This document shows, one piece after another, positions 53,084 to 62,083 of a stretch of DNA of 64,000 bases (the first letter of the stretch is position 1; each line of letters opens with the position of its first letter). Under the pieces are notes generated by a model, which saw only the letters and a program-made list of their open reading frames with translations, did not search any database and was not told the DNA's origin. A program made the position numbers and the translations under genes. Origin of the DNA: G963708325 sp963708325 (lineage in GTDB: Bacteria > Actinomycetota > Thermoleophilia > Solirubrobacterales > 70-9); the NCBI GenBank assembly GCA_963708325.1, contig OY970203.1, forward strand, positions 1,488,001 to 1,552,000, given 5' to 3'.

Positions 53084-55048
53084 TTAGTCGGAGTCGCCAG
53101 CCGCACGGCCAGCTAGCCAATCGACTCCCCGGATGGGCTCGGGCGCAGCGCCCGCCATCTCGTCCAGGTACGGGCTGGCGATCGTCAGTGCAACTAAGTG
53201 CCCCCCAACCTTGCGAATCCCATCCTTTACGACCTTTACGCCCAGCCGATTGGCTAAGCCGAGTTCCATCCTCAGAGCGCAGGACAGCACGAGTTCGTCT
53301 GACGCCCTCGTTACCGCGACAAACGCCAACCGACGCTGCTCGTCGTGGCTTTCCTCAAGCTCCTCTTCGGTCAGTCGGGGCGGAACGGTTGGGACTATCC
53401 CGTCGATCATGCTCGCGACGATCACGAGGGGACTGGTCAGCCCCTTCGATTTATGAAGGCTCATGATTCGCACGTAGTCCGGGGTTTCCGGAACATCGTG
53501 CTGTGTTACTCGCGCAACTAGTCGTTCAGCTAGGTCGGCCAGATCTTCCGCCTCAACCAGCTCCTCCAAGGCAAGCGCCCTGACGTCTTCAAGGTCTTCT
53601 GATCCCTCGGGGAAGAGGTAGTCCACAGCCTCGCTCAGGTCATCGCGGGGAAGTTCGTCTAACCGGGCCAATGCGACCTTGTACCGCTTGACGAAAGCTG
53701 GGATCCGGATGCTGTGATCCTCCCCAGCAACCAGCTCATCCAGAATCTCACGCTCCGTCTTGCCCTCTTGGCGAGAGTATGCGGCCAGGCGACCGTAGGC
53801 GTCCGCCCGGGCTGTTCCGTCTCCAAGGCCAAGAACTACACGAAGTGAGACAGGGTCCTCTCCTGCCGCCATGCGGAGGAGTGCCAGCGCTTCTTGTGCC
53901 TCGTCCGAGGAGACGCTCTCCTGCGGAAAGAAAGAGCGGGCCGGCACGTCGAGCTCCTCCAATCGGTGCCGGATCATCTCTCCGATTTCTTGCCGGTGCA
54001 CGAGGACCAGGATGTCTCCGGGCTCCCGCTCACCCTGCTCAATACATCCGGCGATGGCTGCGGTCAGCCCGTCAACCTCCTCATCCAGGTCGCGCCACTG
54101 GATCACTGCTGCACTGCCCTCGCGCTCCTCACGTACCCGGAGTTCGGGCTTCTCTCGGGCAGGGGCGTGTGCAATCAGTTCGTTCGCCATGCCGAGGATT
54201 GGTTCCGGGCACCGCCCACACACCTCAATCTGAATCTCTTCGACCTCGTCGCGATCGCGAAAGGCGAGGATTCCTTCGCGGTTTGCGTACCTGAAGCCGT
54301 AGATGGATTGATCGTCGTCACCCGCGATGCAAAGAGCTGCGTCCTCGGCAAGCAGATCCAACAGACGCTGCTCCAGTGAGTTGAGGTCCTGATACTCATC
54401 GACGACTAGGTGTCGATACCGGTCGTGTTCTTCCACCGCAGGGTTGTCTCGAAGGTAAGCCTGCGCGATTGGGACCACTTCGCCGACCAACATTGCCCTG
54501 TGATGCCGCAGCCATCGAAGCACTAGGCGTTCGAACTCCTCGTCCTCCGGCTCCGTCAATCCAGGATGGTCGGCAACTCCACGAGCCCAGCCCGCTTCGA
54601 AGGCGCGAAGAAGACGGCGCTTCTCGTAAATGTCGCCGAACTCCTTTGAAAGATCGCGCAGCATCACGTCCTCCTCATGCTTGAGAAGGGGGCGGGGTGT
54701 GCGATGCGTTATCTCAAGAACCGCACCACGCCGGAGGAGCCCAAAGCAATAAGCGTGGAGCGTGGTAGCCCGCACATCCTCTGCCCCCTCGATACCAAGC
54801 GCCGCGATCTTGCCGCGCAAGTCATGCGCCGCAGTTCGAGTGAACGAGATCAGGAGTATTTCGTCGGGCGAGTCTCCCTCCTCGAGTAGCCGCGCAACTC
54901 GACGCATCAGCCCGAAGCTGGTCTTCCCAGTGCCAGGTCCCGCCAAGACACCGATCCGATCACTCTCGGATGCGGCTATCTGGAGGTGCGGCCCTTCTAG
55001 CCCGTCACGCCAAGCCATTCTTTCGATTGTTATGGCTCCTGCGGTCAT
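53084..55048 (-). CDS. UvrD/PcrA-like superfamily 1 DNA helicase
   Basis: SF1A helicase of 654 residues. Motifs: Walker A VLAGPGTGKTS (about 34-44), motif Ia ISFTRTAAHDLR, Walker B/DEYQ in HLVVDEYQDLNSLEQ, motif III GDDDQSIYGFRYAN, and the C-terminal SLHKSKGL and AVTRASDEL motifs. All catalytic residues appear intact. Start at ATG 55048 is uncertain; ATG 55018 is possible. Lower G+C than the core genome and adjacent to restriction genes, so a defence-associated or mobile helicase is likely rather than the housekeeping PcrA. Confidence 0.9.
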   Translation of the reverse strand: MTAGAITIERMAWRDGLEGPHLQIAASESDRIGVLAGPGTGKTSFGLMRRVARLLEEGDSPDEILLISFTRTAAHDLRGKIAALGIEGAEDVRATTLHAYCFGLLRRGAVLEITHRTPRPLLKHEEDVMLRDLSKEFGDIYEKRRLLRAFEAGWARGVADHPGLTEPEDEEFERLVLRWLRHHRAMLVGEVVPIAQAYLRDNPAVEEHDRYRHLVVDEYQDLNSLEQRLLDLLAEDAALCIAGDDDQSIYGFRYANREGILAFRDRDEVEEIQIEVCGRCPEPILGMANELIAHAPAREKPELRVREEREGSAAVIQWRDLDEEVDGLTAAIAGCIEQGEREPGDILVLVHRQEIGEMIRHRLEELDVPARSFFPQESVSSDEAQEALALLRMAAGEDPVSLRVVLGLGDGTARADAYGRLAAYSRQEGKTEREILDELVAGEDHSIRIPAFVKRYKVALARLDELPRDDLSEAVDYLFPEGSEDLEDVRALALEELVEAEDLADLAERLVARVTQHDVPETPDYVRIMSLHKSKGLTSPLVIVASMIDGIVPTVPPRLTEEELEESHDEQRRLAFVAVTRASDELVLSCALRMELGLANRLGVKVVKDGIRKVGGHLVALTIASPYLDEMAGAAPEPIRGVDWLAGRAAGDSD

Positions 55049-55167
55049 GCTTCCAGTATCTGCCCGGATCCTGTATCGAGTCCAGCGGGGACCTCGACGA
55101 GGATCGTGTCGCTCCCCTCGCTGGCGTCTCTTGCCGAAGCAAGCGGGCTAGACGTAGGCTGGGGTAA

Positions 55168-55260
55168 ATGAAGGCCACCGAAGCGAAGCTCCTCGATTTC
55201 CTCAAGAAAGCCCCTCGGGCCACCATCACCTTGCGACCGGGGCTTAGCCACGTACGCTGA
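55168..55260 (+). pseudogene. Remnant of a DUF262-family gene (N-terminal fragment)
   Basis: A 30-codon frame opens MKATEAKLLDFLKKAP, which closely matches the highly conserved N-terminus of DUF262/DUF1524 proteins (normally continuing ...QFVIPIYQRTYSW). After about 16 residues the similarity stops and a TGA occurs at 55258. DUF262 is the GmrS-like half of GmrSD type IV restriction enzymes. I interpret it as the leftover 5' end after deletion of a DUF262 gene. Recognition is from memory of the family consensus, not a search. Confidence 0.6.
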
Positions 55261-55265
55261 CCAAG

Positions 55266-55763
55266 GTGGCGAACTTCCTTCTCGTAATAGGTGACCGGCG
55301 GGGCCTCAGGTGGGTCTTGGACCGTCGCAAAATGGCGTTTCCGGAGGGAAGCAAGAACCGGGCTCGCGCGCTCCAAGTAGGCGACGAACTGTTCCTCTAC
55401 ACGACCAGAGGGTGTTTCCACAACCCGACGCGGGATCGCGGCCGAGTGATCGGGGCGGCCATCGTCTCCAGCCAGCCGCGGCCTGCCCGGCCGCCAATCG
55501 AAATCGGTGGGCGGGCATTTACCACTGCGTGCTCGATAGGGCTTCAGACGTTGGCGCCTTTTCCAGCCGGGGTTGAACTCTCGCCCATCATCGCGGAGCT
55601 CGAATCTTTCCCAAACGCAGCCACGTGGAGCAGCCGGATGCGCACTTCCCTGGTCTCAGTCACCGTTTCGGACGCTCGGCTCATTGGCCGCCGGTTGAGA
55701 CCGCTCGTGGTCGATCCCAAGAAAGCAATTCCCAGCTATGAGTCGCCGCTTCGATTGGCGTAG
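55266..55763 (+). CDS. EVE/PUA-like domain protein
   Basis: Protein of 165 residues starting GTG. The layout ANFLLVIGDRRGLRWVL, MAFPEGS, ALQVGDELFLYTTRGCF, GRVIGAAIVSS and GVELSPIIAEL is reminiscent of EVE or ASCH-type PUA-like folds, several of which recognise modified bases and often accompany restriction systems. Family assignment is by fold pattern and therefore tentative. It lies immediately 3' of the DUF262 remnant and converges with res, so it may belong to the same island. Confidence 0.6.
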   Translation: MANFLLVIGDRRGLRWVLDRRKMAFPEGSKNRARALQVGDELFLYTTRGCFHNPTRDRGRVIGAAIVSSQPRPARPPIEIGGRAFTTACSIGLQTLAPFPAGVELSPIIAELESFPNAATWSSRMRTSLVSVTVSDARLIGRRLRPLVVDPKKAIPSYESPLRLA

Positions 55764-55772
55764 ACAGAGGCC

Positions 55773-58088
55773 TCAACGAGGCTGAAGGGCTTTGTCGAGG
55801 GCCTCGCTGATCTCCTCGACCTTGGTCGCCTTGAGCGATCCGTCCTGCTTCTGACCCCAGACGGTGTACCCGCTGGTGTCCTCCTGTTGGAGCTGCGTGT
55901 TGTAACGGCCCTCCGAAACGAATCGCACGATGAGACGGCCAGCTTTGCTCGACGGCGGCGCGATTGTGAGCAGCTTGCGGCCGGTCTTCTCTCCAAGCAG
56001 GTGACCCCCGGTGGTGTCGACTGCGAACACGTTGTTCTTCTTCCACACCAAGAAGTCGGGGTAGAAGCTCTTCGTGCTTCCGATGCTGATGAGGGGGATG
56101 CCATAGCCGCTCCGGGAAGGGTTGCGGCACCACGTAAGGCCGGTCTTGTCCAGCGCCTTGGCAAATGCCAACTCAAGCGTGTTCAGGTCGCTGTATCCGG
56201 AATGGAGCGCATTCTTGAACTTGACCATTTCGTCCTTCCTCACGAGGGTATCTCCGACCTCGTACGGGTCGATGCGCTTCTGCTTGAGAAAAACGTTGTT
56301 GATGTAGGCCTCGACGACGTCCTGGGCGGTTCGCTCGATCTGCTTATGCGCGGGGCTGCCGAAACCCACGTGCGCGTCGAACTTCGGCGAGTCCGTTGCG
56401 GCCAGACCGAGCGCGCCCTGAAAGCGCCGTGCGACCTCCCGGTTGAACAACCACCGCGCCGAGACCATGTTCGTGTGTTCGAACTCCTCCCACTTGAACT
56501 CCTTGTTCGAGTTCTCGCCAATGACCCTCTGGATCAGGGTCCGCCCTCCCGTGCTCTTCGTGTTGGTGCCATCGTCCTTGCGGTAGTCCGTCAAGCTGTC
56601 GATCAGCTCGCGGATCGGCTCAACCGCTGGCTCGGTCGAGTAGGCCGTTTCAAAGACAGTCTTCTCAGACTTCGGCTTGAGTGGCGCGGGCTTTGCTTTG
56701 CCCGGAGCGCTCCTTATCACGCGCACCTCGGGCGCCTCGGACTCCAACTTCTCCCCGACCGATTCGAGGAGGTCGTTGAAGACGCCCTTCTTATCTACCC
56801 GGATGTAGAAGTGGGCGGTGTTGAGCTGTTCGCTTGGGTAGTGGGTGGCACCCGGCTGGCGGAGCAATCGCCCAATGACTTGCTCGACCTGAACATTGGA
56901 CTCCATGCTCTTGTCGATGTAGGCGAAGTAGGCGAGAGGGTCGTCCCAGCCCTCCTGGAGGCTGAGGTTGAAGATCACGTGGCGGAAAGGACCCGCGATG
57001 AAGTCGTCGTAGTCCCTGTCCCCGCCGCTGAACAAGTGGAAGTTGTCGGGAGCTGGGAAACTCCGGTCGAACCGAAGGGAGCAGTACACCGCGATCTCGC
57101 CCGGGTCTACGCCGTGATCGACGAGGTAGCGCCAAATCAGGATCGGCGGCGCTTTCCGCTGGTTGAACGGCTGCTTGGGGTCGTCCTTTTGAAGGCTGTT
57201 CCCCTCGACGATGTTGGTCTTTGAGACGTAGATCGCCTTCGGAGCATCAAGCCCATTCGCCTTCGCTTGCTTCTCGGTGTCGCTCAGGTCGTCAAGCAGC
57301 GCGTCAATCGTCTCTTCCATCGGTGCTTGGTAGCCGCCGATCTGGACGGTGCTCTTGACCAGACCCGAGTCCGCCACCGCCCGAGCGTCAACGTCTGTTA
57401 CGAGAGCTTCGTCGGTCCAACCCTCCACCTTGAGGTTGTTGACCTCGGCGGCGAGCTTTGTGGGGAGTCGCATCGTGGCGCTAGCCGCGATCAGGGCGTC
57501 AGGCTCCAGTTCGAGGAGGAGGTCAGTCTGTTGATCGCTGAGGTTGTGCCCTTCGTCGTAGACGATTAGTAGGGGTCGCCGATGACCGTCCCCGTCCTCA
57601 CGCACCTTGAGGGCTTCCCATGTGCTCTGCTCGGCCGTGTCGATCTCGCTCTGGAAGATCAGGCGCTCGCCCTGTTCCTTGTCTTTCTGATTGAACGTCC
57701 CAACCGTCGCGAAGTAGATGAGCGGCTGGTCGGCTTCAGCAACCTCCTTCGCGTCGTATTGGGCGAGCGTGCTGACCTTGGCGGGGGCGAGCAGATGGTG
57801 GTACTTGCCGGCATCAGCGAGGTTCGCGTAGCTCTGCTCGACAACCACCTTGCCCTTCGACAGCCAGAGCACGACGGGATGAAGCGGCACCATCGCTGCC
57901 ATCGACGAGACGGCATCGGCAAGGATCACCGTCTTTCCCGAGGCCGTTATAGATGCGAGGGCCTGAAAAAAAGGCACGACCCTGCGGTTCTTCTGCGTTC
58001 CCCGCATCGGCGGGTCTGCGTAATGGCGACTGAAGCGTTCAGCGATCTGCTCCGCCGCCTGCTTCTGGAACTCCTTGAGCTCAATCAC
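55773..58088 (-). CDS. res: Type III restriction enzyme, Res (helicase-nuclease) subunit
   Basis: Protein of 771 residues. N-terminal SF2 translocase: Walker A-like ITASGKTV (48-55), DEGH box in LLIVYDEGHNL (about 173-183), SAT motif (203-205), and the C-terminal RecA motif VEQVIGRLLRQPGATHYP. A C-terminal nuclease-like region reads FYPDFLVW (about 675-682) and AVDTTGGHLLGEK (about 689-701). Type III enzymes normally have PD...(E/D)xK there; the Lys position is Thr, so cleavage may be lost. It starts GTG overlapping the mod stop by GTGA, forming a mod-res operon. Confidence 0.85.
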   Translation of the reverse strand: MIELKEFQKQAAEQIAERFSRHYADPPMRGTQKNRRVVPFFQALASITASGKTVILADAVSSMAAMVPLHPVVLWLSKGKVVVEQSYANLADAGKYHHLLAPAKVSTLAQYDAKEVAEADQPLIYFATVGTFNQKDKEQGERLIFQSEIDTAEQSTWEALKVREDGDGHRRPLLIVYDEGHNLSDQQTDLLLELEPDALIAASATMRLPTKLAAEVNNLKVEGWTDEALVTDVDARAVADSGLVKSTVQIGGYQAPMEETIDALLDDLSDTEKQAKANGLDAPKAIYVSKTNIVEGNSLQKDDPKQPFNQRKAPPILIWRYLVDHGVDPGEIAVYCSLRFDRSFPAPDNFHLFSGGDRDYDDFIAGPFRHVIFNLSLQEGWDDPLAYFAYIDKSMESNVQVEQVIGRLLRQPGATHYPSEQLNTAHFYIRVDKKGVFNDLLESVGEKLESEAPEVRVIRSAPGKAKPAPLKPKSEKTVFETAYSTEPAVEPIRELIDSLTDYRKDDGTNTKSTGGRTLIQRVIGENSNKEFKWEEFEHTNMVSARWLFNREVARRFQGALGLAATDSPKFDAHVGFGSPAHKQIERTAQDVVEAYINNVFLKQKRIDPYEVGDTLVRKDEMVKFKNALHSGYSDLNTLELAFAKALDKTGLTWCRNPSRSGYGIPLISIGSTKSFYPDFLVWKKNNVFAVDTTGGHLLGEKTGRKLLTIAPPSSKAGRLIVRFVSEGRYNTQLQQEDTSGYTVWGQKQDGSLKATKVEEISEALDKALQPR

Positions 58089-60102
58089 GAGGCTTCCTCG
58101 TGGTAGGGCTCACCCCTCAGGTCTACTCCGAAGTCCATCAGGATCTGGTCGGGGATCTGGTAGAAGACGACGTTGCTGGTCTGGAACAGGTAGAGGCGGG
58201 CATATACGTGGTAGCGGTTCGAGAGCCCGGCCCGCTTTGCCTCGGCCGCGCATTTCTCGTAGGCCTCTTCGGTGAAATCGGTATTGGCGTCGGGCCCGCT
58301 CCAAATCAAGAAGAAGCCCTCGTCCTCTGAATTGCGGGCAACCAGATATTCGTAGTCGCCGTTCGAGCCTAGGGTTACCAAGGCGTCCCGCCTTCGCTGG
58401 TCCGCGTCAAAGTGCGAGGCGATGATTGTGTCCGCCAGGTCCTCCCGCTCCATGTTGAGCAAGGCCCCGGCGTCGACCTTCTTATCGAGCGCCGCGAAGC
58501 GGTAGCCGCCTCCGAGGGGGATGTGCTTGCCGGACGCCCACTTCCCGGTCACCGCCCGGGCAACGCGGTCGGCCATGAGCGACCTTGCGTAGGAATCGCC
58601 TCGCTCTGGGCGCCCCTGCTCAATCAGGATGAAACGTCGGCTGGCCCCAGTCTCCTTGTTCAACTCAAGCACCGCGTGTCCGGCGGTGCCTGAACCGGCG
58701 AACGGGTCAAGCACTAGGCCGTCCGGGGAGCACCAGATCTGCGTGATCTTGGAGAAGAGCTTCAGGGGCTTCACGGTCTTGAAGTCGTGGCCCGAGCCGA
58801 CGACGGCGGTGAGTTCCTCCACGCCCTTTTGGCTATGGCCGGAAAGCTGGTGGGTCCAGGAAAGCGAGCCCGCTTCAACCGGCGGTCGATCGGCTCGTTG
58901 GCCCAGAAGGATGTGGGAACCAGACCCTCCTTTAGCTCTGTCAGGTATTTCTTCAGCCGGGGTCGGCCCTCTCCGTTCTTGAGGAAGAAGAAACGCGGCC
59001 AGACCCCCTCGTTGAGCACCTTTCGTGCTTTGCGCTTCGCCGAGGTGACCGACTCCGCTAGCACGATGCCGGGCACGTCCGGGACGTCCTTTGTGTTGAT
59101 CCCGATCAGGACGGCCCGACGCTTAGCGTCCTTCAGGTTCTTCAGATCGAACTTGCATCCCCAGGCCTCGAGGTACTCGAGGTTCCGGGCCTGCTCCAGC
59201 CGCCACGCGGATCCGGCGGGCGGGTAGAGGATCTCTCCCGTAAATGGGGACTGGATGCCGTAGACCATTGACTTGTGGGCCTTTGCGTTCGATCCGGTCG
59301 CCGGTCCGTCCGTCCAGTCCTCGGGATCGGCGTCAGGGTTTTCGCGAGCTGCGGCCTCGCTCCGTGGAAGCAAACGGGTAGATGCCTTCTCCTCGTCTTG
59401 CGCGTAGACCAGGACGTATTCCGTGGTGGTGGCGACGTGAGAAGCGTCATTCGTGCGGGAGTACGTCCTCTGCCAGTTGATGATCGCTAGCCGGTTCTTC
59501 TCCCCGAACAGCTCATCAAGCATCTGACCGAGGCGGAACAGCTCCCGGAAGTCGATGCAGATCGCCAGGACGCCGCCCGGCTTCAACATCGACTTCATCA
59601 TCTGAAGGCGTGGCCACATGAAGCGCATCCACTTCGTGTGTCGCGCCCCGTCGTCAGCGCTAACCCACTCCCCAAGACCGGGGTCGTTCGGATCGTCCTC
59701 CCACTTGTCGTTGTACCGCCAGTCGTTTCCGGTGTTGTAGGGAGGATCGGCCAGAACCAAATCGACCTGGCCGCGCTCGCGGTAGAGCGTGGTCATTGCC
59801 TGGAGGTTGTCTCCCTCTACCAGAAGATTCCGGGCCTGCTCCTCGGCGGTGCCGGCGCAGTACTTCTGGATGGTGCGGGTGGTGCGAGGCCTGACCTTGC
59901 GCGCCAGCTTGCGCGCATTCGCCTTGCCCGAGAAGTCGATGTGGATGCCCTCGTCATGCTGCGTTTCGATGAGCTCGATGAGCTCTTCGCGCGTCAGTTG
60001 CTGTAGATCCGCGGCGGCGACATCCAGGCCGTCGCCATTCGCAGCCTTACCGTCCCGGGCTACCCGCTTCGTCCGACCGCTCTTGGAGACACCACTAGCC
60101 AT
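58085..60102 (-). pseudogene. mod: Type III DNA adenine methyltransferase (Mod), frameshifted
   Basis: Begins ATG 60102. The N-terminal part has motif IV LADPPYNTGNDW and the type III spacing, and runs to PTSFWANEPIDR. It then leaves frame: from about 58880 the conserved continuation PPVEAGSLSWTHQLSGHSQKGVEEL and motif I LDPFAGSGTAGH are encoded in another frame down to 58085. A single missing base in the GC-rich string 58879-58887 explains this. As written, translation stops at 58771 and lacks the SAM-binding motif. A true frameshift, phase switch or base-call error are all possible. It overlaps res by 4 nt. Confidence 0.85.
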
Positions 60103-60108
60103 GTTCCT

Positions 60109-60137
60109 ATCGTGCGTTCTCCCGGGACGAGGGTCAA
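60109..60137 (-). promoter_or_regulatory. Candidate promoter for mod-res
   Basis: On the minus strand TTGACC (60137-60132) and CACGAT (60114-60109) are 17 bp apart, ending 6 nt before the mod ATG. The -35 is near-consensus but the -10 is weak. Confidence 0.35.
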
Positions 60138-60491
60138 CAAGGAAAAGACTTAGCGGTGAGCCTATCGAGCCGCGAATCGGAACAAACAGTGCCTCGGTGT
60201 TTTCCCTGCTATCGCATGAGTTCAGACTATGGCCGATCGCGGCGTCATAGCGAGCCGGCAGATCGCAGGCAAGGCCCCACGCGGTTGCTCGCACCAAACA
60301 CACTTGAGGGGATTGGACCCGGCCGATAGGGTCGCCCGCCCAATGTTCCCGGTCGGATTCAACCTCCCCGGACCCTCCCGGAGAATCCGGGTGGAACCGC
60401 TCCGTTTACCTAATCCGGTCCGGAAGCCAGCTACCCCTAGGAAGCCGGCACCGCGGGCACCCACCCCTCGCCGGCGCGAGCCCGCCCGGCG
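60138..60491. other. Intergenic region between divergent mod and hypothetical gene
   Basis: Mostly without supported genes. A plus-strand frame of 88 codons (60229-60495) would overlap the following gene by GTGA but has no ribosome-binding site and is an Arg/Pro-rich, low-complexity sequence, so I do not call it. G+C rises from left to right. No tRNA, repeat pair or attachment site was seen. Confidence 0.4.
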
Positions 60492-61490
60492 GTGACGAGC
60501 GCACCGGACCTCGTCGAGCCCGTCGTCGGCTACCGGCTGTGGCGGATTCCCTGGGCGGGCGAGGCCTGCGAGTACCTCCACTCCGTTGCATTCCGTTGGT
60601 TGCGGTGGGAGCCCGGCGTAAACCGGGCGGTCTGCCGTCTGGATGCCCCCCTTGATGACGGAAATCAGGCTGATCGCGGGCATGAGGCGCCCGATGCGGG
60701 CTGTCGGTGCGGCCTGTATGCCTTGGCAGACCCGCGCGATCCCGCGCTTGACCGCTACGGCTCGATCCTCGGAGCCGTGTGTGCCTGGGGGGCGATGGAG
60801 GTGCACCGCCGCGGCCTCCGCGCGCAGTATGCGTGCGTCGTTGCGTTGGCCGACCCCGGCGGTCTGGCGCCGTTCGAGCGAAAGACGCTCGCGCGGGTAG
60901 CCGCCCGCTACGGGGTGCCGGTAGTCCCGGCCACCGCGCTCGAACGGGAGGCGCTTCGGCATGGGAAACCGGTGCCAGGCGCACTCCTTCCGCCCGAGCA
61001 ACCGCCTAGTCCCCGGAACGGGGAATCCTCGCCCCGGCAAGGACGCCAGGTTGTCTGCTCCTTGGCCGGTCTTCGTTTGTGGGGCAGAGCGCTTCGGGAC
61101 GTCATACACGACCCCGAATGCAAGGTCGTGATCGCGACCGTCACGGGTGGAGACGTCGCTGACGTCAAGGTCACACCCGAGGACGTAGAGCAGGTCGCCG
61201 CCGCACTGGCCTGTTCGGCTGAGGCGGAAATCGGCGTTCTGCTGATAGAGGAAGAACCGGAGGGACGGGCGGTCATCTACGCAGCGCCGGGACTTGACGC
61301 GAGGGACTGGGCGCGTCCAGGACGCCGCGACGGACCCCGGCGAATCGCGCACTACTCAGTACCCGGCGGCACGAAAGGCGGTTCGGAATTAACAGGGATG
61401 GTTTGCCGTGAGCACCGCAGAAGGCTCGCTCGCGAGGGCCGGATTGGCGTCCTGCCACCGCGGCCAGTGCAGATGCGGTTTTCGTTTTGA
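60492..61490 (+). CDS. Conserved hypothetical protein
   Basis: Protein of 332 residues from GTG 60492. The N-terminal half has a pattern I recognise from unnamed actinobacterial proteins: VGYRLWRI, a region ending in a Cys-containing HEAPDAGCRCGLYALADP, and VCAWGAMEVHRRGLRAQYA. The C-terminal half (from about 185) is a separate alpha/beta-looking segment (VKVTPEDVEQVAAAL, IGVLLIEEEPEGRAVI). No catalytic motif or membrane segment. It is coupled to the next gene by a TTGA overlap, suggesting a shared unit. Confidence 0.7.
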   Translation: MTSAPDLVEPVVGYRLWRIPWAGEACEYLHSVAFRWLRWEPGVNRAVCRLDAPLDDGNQADRGHEAPDAGCRCGLYALADPRDPALDRYGSILGAVCAWGAMEVHRRGLRAQYACVVALADPGGLAPFERKTLARVAARYGVPVVPATALEREALRHGKPVPGALLPPEQPPSPRNGESSPRQGRQVVCSLAGLRLWGRALRDVIHDPECKVVIATVTGGDVADVKVTPEDVEQVAAALACSAEAEIGVLLIEEEPEGRAVIYAAPGLDARDWARPGRRDGPRRIAHYSVPGGTKGGSELTGMVCREHRRRLAREGRIGVLPPRPVQMRFSF

Positions 61491-62068
61491 CCGTCCTCTC
61501 GGATGGCGTCGTCCGGCTTCGGTCGTGGCGTCCCTCTGACGTTCCTGCTCTCGTCCACGCCTGGAGCGATCCCGCCATCGCTGAGCGTATCCCCCTGGTC
61601 CGGATCGGGAACCGGACGGATGCACGCAGTTGGATCGTCGGGTGCCGAAAGCAAGAACGAGACGGACGCGGAGCGTTCTTCGCACTCACCCTGCCGCCTC
61701 GCAGGCGAGCGCTGGGTGGGGTCGACGTGGTGCGACGCAGCGAAGAACGGCAGGTCGGGGAGCTTTCGGGTTGGCTGGTCGCGGAAGCACGCGGGTTTGG
61801 GCACGCGGTGCGGGGCCTGTCAATGGTCGTCGAATGGGCCTTCGACGCTCTCGAGCTTGACGATCTTGTCGCCTACATCGACGAGGACAACCTCGCCTCT
61901 CGTGGGGTCGTCGAGAGCTGCGGCTTCGTCCATCGCGGGTGGATCGTCTACGACATGCCGTGGCTCGCGAAGGTTGAAACCCAGGATCGGTTTGTCCTCC
62001 GCGGTCCTACCGAGGACACTGCGATTCCGGCCTCTGCACCTGGACACCTGAACCGGAGTGCTGCTTAA
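61487..62068 (+). CDS. GNAT-family N-acetyltransferase (RimJ/RimL-like)
   Basis: Protein of 193 residues starting TTG 61487 inside the preceding stop. VRLRSWRPSDVPALVHAW is typical of RimJ/RimL GNATs; the acetyl-CoA loop is EARGFGHAVRGLSMVVEW, and DLVAYIDEDNLASRGVVESCGF closes the fold. The substrate may be a protein N-terminus or small amine. Its link with the upstream hypothetical gene is by overlap only. Confidence 0.85.
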   Translation: MTVLSDGVVRLRSWRPSDVPALVHAWSDPAIAERIPLVRIGNRTDARSWIVGCRKQERDGRGAFFALTLPPRRRALGGVDVVRRSEERQVGELSGWLVAEARGFGHAVRGLSMVVEWAFDALELDDLVAYIDEDNLASRGVVESCGFVHRGWIVYDMPWLAKVETQDRFVLRGPTEDTAIPASAPGHLNRSAA

Positions 62069-62083
62069 TGAGAATGGAACGCC

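Noticed and set aside
60229..60495. 88-codon plus-strand frame overlapping the start of the 60492 gene
   Set aside because: No ribosome-binding site, low-complexity Arg/Pro-rich translation without family features; more likely a by-product of G+C-rich sequence.
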